From Roseibium marinum (lineage in GTDB: Bacteria; Pseudomonadota; Alphaproteobacteria; Rhizobiales; Stappiaceae), in the NCBI RefSeq assembly GCF_002906165.1, contig NZ_PPCN01000014.1, forward strand, positions 45,272 through 109,271: a stretch of 64,000 nucleotides of DNA, written 5' to 3'. The notes beneath the pieces are model-generated. The model was given only the letters and a program-made list of their open reading frames with translations. It was not told the DNA's origin and did not search any database. The translations under genes were made by a program, and so were the position numbers. Below are positions 59,601 through 64,000 of the stretch, in pieces. Position 1 is the stretch's first letter. Each line of letters opens with the position of its first letter.

Positions 59601-60067
59601 AGTCCGCACAGGCGCCATCGGCGGAACCCCTGTCCAAGGCACGGCTGCGTGTCTGGCTGAAGCTGCTGAAATCCGTCAACGGCATAGAGACGGAAATCCG
59701 CCGCAACCTGCGTGAGGAGCATGGGACGACCTTGCCGCGTTTCGACGTGATGTCCGCGCTGGCGCGCTTTCCGGACGGCCTGAAGATGAGTGACCTGTCG
59801 TCTTACCTGAAGGTTTCCAACGGCAATGTCACCGGCATCGTCGACAAGCTGACCGAAGAGGGCCTTGCCCTGCGCGTGGCGGTGCCCGGCGACCGCCGGG
59901 CCCAGGTGGCGCGGCTGACCGCGAAGGGCAGGGCGGCGTTCGAGGATCTGGCGCAACACCACGAAGACTGGATCAACACCCTGCTCGAGGGCTTGTCAGC
60001 CGGGAACGTCGATGCGCTTTCGGCGCATCTGGATAGTATTCTGGACCGCCAGATGGAAGAGGACTGA
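59597..60067 (+). CDS. MarR-family transcriptional regulator
   Basis: A 156-residue winged-helix protein: MSDLSSYLKVSNGNVTGIVDKLTEEGLALR (recognition helix) and wing DRRAQVARLTAKG. Likely repressor of this cluster, relieved by an aryl-CoA. AGGAGAG precedes the ATG, which overlaps the SDR stop (ATGA). Confidence 0.9.
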   Translation: MKSAQAPSAEPLSKARLRVWLKLLKSVNGIETEIRRNLREEHGTTLPRFDVMSALARFPDGLKMSDLSSYLKVSNGNVTGIVDKLTEEGLALRVAVPGDRRAQVARLTAKGRAAFEDLAQHHEDWINTLLEGLSAGNVDALSAHLDSILDRQMEED

Positions 60068-60071
60068 CGCG

Positions 60072-60872
60072 ATGCGAAGTGACGTGACGCATTTCCGCTG
60101 CGAGATCGAGGACGGGATCGCGCGCATTGCCCTGAACAGGCCGGAACGGAAAAATCCGCTGACCTTCGAAAGCTACGCGGAGCTGCGCGACTGGTTCCGC
60201 GACCTTGTCTATGCCGATGACGTTCATGCGGTGGTGATCCTGCCCAATGGCGGCAATTTCAGTTCCGGCGGCGATGTACATGAGATCATCGGTCCGCTGA
60301 CCGACATGACCATGAAGGAGCTTCTGGCCTTCACGCGCATGACCGGCGATCTGGTGAAGGCGATGCTCGGCTGCGGCAAGCCGATCGTCGCCGCAGTCGA
60401 CGGCATTTGCGCGGGCGCGGGAGCGATTATGGCCATGGCGTCCGATCTTCGCATCGCGACGCCGGAAGCAAAGGTGGCCTTTCTCTTCAACCGGGTCGGT
60501 CTCGCCGGCTGCGACATGGGCGCCTGCGCGATCCTGCCGCGGATCATCGGCCAGGGCCGGGCGGCGGAGCTGCTTTATCTCGGCAGGTCGATGAGTGCCG
60601 CCGAGGGCCATGCATGGGGCTTTTTCAATTCCGTCACCGAGGCAGATACCCTTGAAGGTGCGGCGATGGAGATGGCCGGCCGGATCGCGGCCGGGCCGAC
60701 CTTCGCCAATTCGATGACCAAGACGATGCTCGCCCAGGAATGGTCGATGAGCCTGGAGCAGGCCATCGAGGCGGAAGCGCAGGCCCAGGCGATCTGCATG
60801 CAGGGCAAGGATTTCCGCCGCGCCTACGAGGCGTTCGTCAGGAAAGAAAAACCTGTGTTCGAGGGCGATTGA
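60072..60872 (+). CDS. Enoyl-CoA hydratase family protein
   Basis: A 266-residue crotonase with oxyanion loops NFSSGGDVHEII and DGICAGAGAIMAMASDLRIA. It should hydrate an enoyl-CoA in the lower part of the pathway. Four bases follow the MarR stop; the stop overlaps the next start (TGATG). Confidence 0.9.
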   Translation: MRSDVTHFRCEIEDGIARIALNRPERKNPLTFESYAELRDWFRDLVYADDVHAVVILPNGGNFSSGGDVHEIIGPLTDMTMKELLAFTRMTGDLVKAMLGCGKPIVAAVDGICAGAGAIMAMASDLRIATPEAKVAFLFNRVGLAGCDMGACAILPRIIGQGRAAELLYLGRSMSAAEGHAWGFFNSVTEADTLEGAAMEMAGRIAAGPTFANSMTKTMLAQEWSMSLEQAIEAEAQAQAICMQGKDFRRAYEAFVRKEKPVFEGD

Positions 60873-62026
60873 TGGCAGACAGGACCTTCCTCGACTGGCC
60901 GTTTTTCGAAGCCCGGCACCGTGTGCTGGCCGACGAACTGGAAAGCTGGGCCTCCTCCCGGCTTAAGCACTTCGAACACGGCGATACGGATACCGACTGC
61001 CGCAACCTTGTCGCGGATCTGGGTACAGCCGGATTTCTCCGATATTCGGGAGCTCCGGATGGCGCGCTGGACGTGCGCAGCCTTTGTATCATCCGCGAGA
61101 CCTTGGCCCGTCACGACGGGCTGGCCGATTTCGCCTTTGCGATGCAGGGACTGGGGACCGGCGCGATTTCCCTTTTCGGCACAGATGCACAGAAGTCTGA
61201 ATGGCTGCCCCTGACCCGCTCGGGCAAGGCGATTTCAGCCTTCGCGCTTACCGAGCCGAAGTCGGGCTCCGATGTCGCCAATTCGACGATGACCGCGACA
61301 GACGATGGCGATGCTTATGTTCTGAACGGCGAGAAGACCTGGATTTCCAACGGCGGGATCGCGGACGTCTACACACTGTTTGCAAGGACCGGAGAGGCTC
61401 CCGGGGCGAAGGGGCTGTCCGCTTTTATTCTGACGCCCGACCTTGCCGGGTTCGAGGTGAGCGAGCGCCTGGAGACCATCGCCCCGCATCCGCTGGCATC
61501 CCTGCGGTTCACCGATTGCCGGGTTCCAAAGGCCAATCTGATCGGAGCTCCGGGAGCGGGCTTCAAAATTGCCATGTCCGTTCTGGATATCTTCCGTTCC
61601 ACGGTCGCTGCCGCTGCCCTCGGATTTGCCCGGCGGGCGCTTGACGAGAGCCTGCGGCGGGTGACCACCCGGGAAATTCAGGGGGCGCCGCTTGCCGACC
61701 TGCAACTGGTGCAGGGCCATATCGCCGATATGGCGCTCGACATCGATGCGGCCGCGCTGCTGGTCTACCGGGCCGCCTGGACCAAGGACAGCGGCGCGCC
61801 GCGCGTGACCCGCGAAGCGGCCATGGCCAAACTCTTCGCCACCGATCAGGCGCAGCAGGTGATCGACAAGGCCGTGCAGCTGCACGGCGGCGACGGTGTG
61901 CGCTCGGGCACGGCGGTCGAAACGCTTTACCGGGAAATCCGCGCCCTGCGCATCTACGAGGGTGCCTCGGACGTTCAGAAAATCATCATAGCGCGCCAGA
62001 CGTTCAGCGCATTTCAGGAGGCCTGA
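60872..62026 (+). CDS. Acyl-CoA dehydrogenase
   Basis: A 384-residue FAD dehydrogenase with FALTEPKSGSDVANS, NGEKTWISNGGIADVY and catalytic Glu in LRIYEGASDVQKIIIA near the C-terminus (isovaleryl/glutaryl-type position). Its product would feed the hydratase. Normal family length; it lies three bases before the ligase gene. Confidence 0.92.
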   Translation: MADRTFLDWPFFEARHRVLADELESWASSRLKHFEHGDTDTDCRNLVADLGTAGFLRYSGAPDGALDVRSLCIIRETLARHDGLADFAFAMQGLGTGAISLFGTDAQKSEWLPLTRSGKAISAFALTEPKSGSDVANSTMTATDDGDAYVLNGEKTWISNGGIADVYTLFARTGEAPGAKGLSAFILTPDLAGFEVSERLETIAPHPLASLRFTDCRVPKANLIGAPGAGFKIAMSVLDIFRSTVAAAALGFARRALDESLRRVTTREIQGAPLADLQLVQGHIADMALDIDAAALLVYRAAWTKDSGAPRVTREAAMAKLFATDQAQQVIDKAVQLHGGDGVRSGTAVETLYREIRALRIYEGASDVQKIIIARQTFSAFQEA

Positions 62027-62029
62027 TCC

Positions 62030-63649
62030 ATGCTTGGTCCTTCCGCACATACCGATACCTTCACGCGGGACAACCTGCCGCCCGAAGACGCCTGGCCAGA
62101 GTTTCTGCTCGATGGCTTCTCCTATCCGGAGCGTCTCAACGCGGCGGTGGAGCTGACCGACAGGATGGTCGACAAGGGCTTCGGCGACCGCACGGCGCTG
62201 ATCGGCAACGGCAGGCGGCGGACCTACAAGGAACTGGCCGACTGGACCAACCGGCTGGCTCATGTCCTCAGCGAGGATCTCGGCGTGCGGCCCGGCAACA
62301 GGGTGCTGATCCGTTCCGCCAACAATCCGGCCATGGTGGCCTGCTGGCTCGCTGCCACGAAAGCAGGCGCGGTGGTCGTCAACACCATGCCGATGCTGCG
62401 GGCGGGCGAGCTTTCCAAGGTCGTCGACAAGGCGGAGATCGAATTCGCGCTCTGCGACACGCGGCTGATGGAGGAAATGGTCGCCTGTGCCAAGACATCT
62501 TCGTATCTCAAGAAGGTCGTCGGCTTTGACGGCACCTCCAATCACGATGCGGAGCTCGACCGGCTGGCGCTGGAAAAATCCGTGCAATACGACGCCGTGC
62601 CGACAGGGCGCGACGATGTCGCCCTGCTCGGATTTACCTCAGGGTCGACGGGCACTCCGAAGGCGACGATGCATTTTCACCGCGACCTTCTGATCATCGC
62701 CGACGGTTATGCGCGGGAAGTGCTGGGCGTGACCCCTGACGACGTCTTTGTCGGCTCGCCGCCGCTGGCCTTCACTTTCGGTCTCGGCGGTCTGGCGATC
62801 TTTCCGCTGCGTTTCGGCGCGGCGGCCACGCTTCTGGAGAACGCCTCGCCGCCGCAGATGATCGAGATCATCCAGAAATACAAGGCGACCGTCTGCTTCA
62901 CGGCACCGACCGCCTACAGGGTGATGCTGAAGGCGATGGACGAAGGGGCGGACCTGTCCTCCCTGCGCGCGGCTGTTTCGGCGGGCGAGACCCTGCCGGC
63001 GCCGGTTTACGACGCCTGGATGGAAAAGACCGGCAAGCCGATGCTGGACGGCATCGGCGCCACGGAGATGCTGCATATCTTCGTTTCCAACCGTTTCGAG
63101 GATCACAAGCCCGCCTGCACCGGCAAACCGGTGACGGGCTATCAGGTCAGGGTCGTCGGGACGGACGGTCAGCCGGTTCCTGTGGGCGAAGTCGGGCGGC
63201 TTGCCGTACGTGGGCCGACCGGCTGCCGCTATCTGGCGGACGAGCGTCAGGGGCAATATGTCGTCGATGGCTGGAACATTACCGGCGACAGCTTTTCCAT
63301 GAGCGCGGACGGTTATCTGCATTTCGCCGCGCGCAATGACGACATGATCATCTCCGGCGGTTACAACATTGCCGGGCCGGAGGTCGAGGCGGCCCTGCTG
63401 GCGCATCCGGCGGTTCTGGAATGCGCTGTCATCGGAGTCGCGGACGAGGACCGTGGCGCCATCGTTGAGGCTCATGTGGTTCTGAGCGAGGGAGCCGAGC
63501 CGGGCGACGAGTTGCGCAGGGTGCTGCAGGACCATGTCAAGGCAATGATCGCGCCGTATAAATATCCGCGCTCGGTCGTGTTTGCCGACACTTTGCCGAA
63601 GACGGAAACCGGCAAGATCCAGAGGTTCCGGCTGCGGCCGCAGGCGTGA
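62030..63649 (+). CDS. Aryl-CoA ligase, 2-aminobenzoate-CoA ligase-like
   Basis: A 539-residue AMP-forming ligase with the P-loop motif TSGSTGTPKATMHFH, A5-type YxxTE replaced by IGATEMLHIF, AMP core NITGDSF and the C-terminal Lys in KTETGKIQRF. The GSPPLAFTFGLGGLAIFPLRFGAAATL segment is typical of benzoate/2-aminobenzoate-CoA ligases. With the fused monooxygenase/reductase it defines a CoA-dependent anthranilate-type route. GGAGG precedes the ATG. Confidence 0.9.
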   Translation: MLGPSAHTDTFTRDNLPPEDAWPEFLLDGFSYPERLNAAVELTDRMVDKGFGDRTALIGNGRRRTYKELADWTNRLAHVLSEDLGVRPGNRVLIRSANNPAMVACWLAATKAGAVVVNTMPMLRAGELSKVVDKAEIEFALCDTRLMEEMVACAKTSSYLKKVVGFDGTSNHDAELDRLALEKSVQYDAVPTGRDDVALLGFTSGSTGTPKATMHFHRDLLIIADGYAREVLGVTPDDVFVGSPPLAFTFGLGGLAIFPLRFGAAATLLENASPPQMIEIIQKYKATVCFTAPTAYRVMLKAMDEGADLSSLRAAVSAGETLPAPVYDAWMEKTGKPMLDGIGATEMLHIFVSNRFEDHKPACTGKPVTGYQVRVVGTDGQPVPVGEVGRLAVRGPTGCRYLADERQGQYVVDGWNITGDSFSMSADGYLHFAARNDDMIISGGYNIAGPEVEAALLAHPAVLECAVIGVADEDRGAIVEAHVVLSEGAEPGDELRRVLQDHVKAMIAPYKYPRSVVFADTLPKTETGKIQRFRLRPQA

Positions 63650-63800
63650 GCCCATAGGAGACACCTTTCCCGCGCGGGCACGCGGAAAAGGAAAAAACAG
63701 ACGACTGCCCAGAACTTTCCGGAAAGACTTGAAACAGGCACCGGACAGCGAATGAGAAAACAAACGGGAATAGCAGGTCCAGTAACAAGAGGAGTTTGTG

Positions 63801-64000
63801 ATGAAGGTGATGACGATGGCGGCGGCTGCCGCGCTGGCTTTAGGACTGACGGGCGCTCAGGCCGGACCGGTGAAGGTTGGCATGATCACGACGCTTTCGG
63901 GCGGCGGCGCTGGTCTGGGGATCGATGTGCGCGACGGTTTCCTGCTGGCTGTGAAACAGTCCGGCAACACCGACATGGAGGTGATCGTCGAGGACGACCA
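63801..64000 (+). CDS. ABC transporter substrate-binding protein, 3' end cut by window
   Basis: The first 66 codons of a periplasmic binding protein: signal peptide MAAAAALALGLTGAQA then VKVGMITTLSGGGAGLGIDVRDGFLLAVKQ, the LivK-type start. AAGAGGAG precedes the ATG. It follows the ligase by about 150 bases and probably begins an importer for the aromatic acid. Confidence 0.85.
   Translation, partial: MKVMTMAAAAALALGLTGAQAGPVKVGMITTLSGGGAGLGIDVRDGFLLAVKQSGNTDMEVIVEDD

Noticed and set aside
1..64000. tRNA, rRNA, CRISPR arrays, prophage or intact IS elements
   Set aside because: None was recognised by eye on either strand; a covariance search could still find a small RNA.

Overview
The window reads as chromosome of a GC-rich (about 60% or more) alphaproteobacterium of the order Hyphomicrobiales (Rhizobiales). 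Three things point there: a NepR/EcfG/PhyR general stress locus, RirA-type and Irr-type boxes upstream of haem uptake genes, and a smo-type polyol operon with dense ABC and TRAP transport. A marine Stappiaceae member such as Roseibium/Labrenzia would fit; that is inference, with no rRNA or database search behind it. No tRNA, rRNA, CRISPR array or intact insertion sequence was seen.

Layout. 1-2069: a sensor histidine kinase (5' end outside the window) overlapping a gene for a periplasmic solute-binding protein. 2092-11510: a divergent haem-iron locus. The minus-strand operon encodes the outer-membrane receptor, a small exported protein, ExbB, two ExbD proteins (one lacking the usual membrane Asp) and TonB. 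The plus-strand operon is hmuSTUV. The shared promoter region carries two TGA-N9-TCA boxes and one Irr-like box. 11499-12035: a TlpA-like thioredoxin. 12188-19684: a polyol (sorbitol/mannitol) operon, smoEFGK-smoS-mtlK, with a SorC-type regulator. 19695-22319: an EAL phosphodiesterase gene sits between an intact HAD phosphatase gene and a duplicated tail of it. 22424-30393: a branched-chain-type ABC transporter operon with an aldehyde dehydrogenase and an SDR, opposite an AraC regulator.

30727-40902: a TRAP transporter followed by an SDR, an enoyl-CoA hydratase, MarR, a feruloyl-CoA-synthase-like ligase, an amidohydrolase, a DUF3237 protein and an acyl-CoA dehydrogenase. Together these look like a pathway that activates a phenylpropenoid acid, hydrates and oxidises its side chain, and cleaves the beta-ketoacyl-CoA. 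A short palindromic non-autonomous element (MITE) lies inside this operon.

40947-55236: a general stress island. It holds nepR-ecfG, phyR, an HWE histidine kinase with an ethylene-receptor-like membrane domain, a FAT GUY response regulator, and many small stress genes (PRC-barrel, DUF1328, CsbD-like, Dps, DUF883, Rho-N-like). Seven sites match GGAAC-N16/17-CGTT exactly, the promoter type read by EcfG, each ahead of one of these genes. An IS3 transposase remnant and a GGDEF gene interrupt the island.

55330-64000: a Crp/Fnr regulator, a possible 47-residue ORF, then a cluster for aerobic CoA-dependent anthranilate-type degradation. It encodes a fused 2-aminobenzoyl-CoA monooxygenase/reductase-like protein, SDR, MarR, enoyl-CoA hydratase, acyl-CoA dehydrogenase, an aryl-CoA ligase, and the start of an ABC binding protein cut by the window edge. 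The right two thirds of the window is thus mostly accessory catabolism around a stress-response core.
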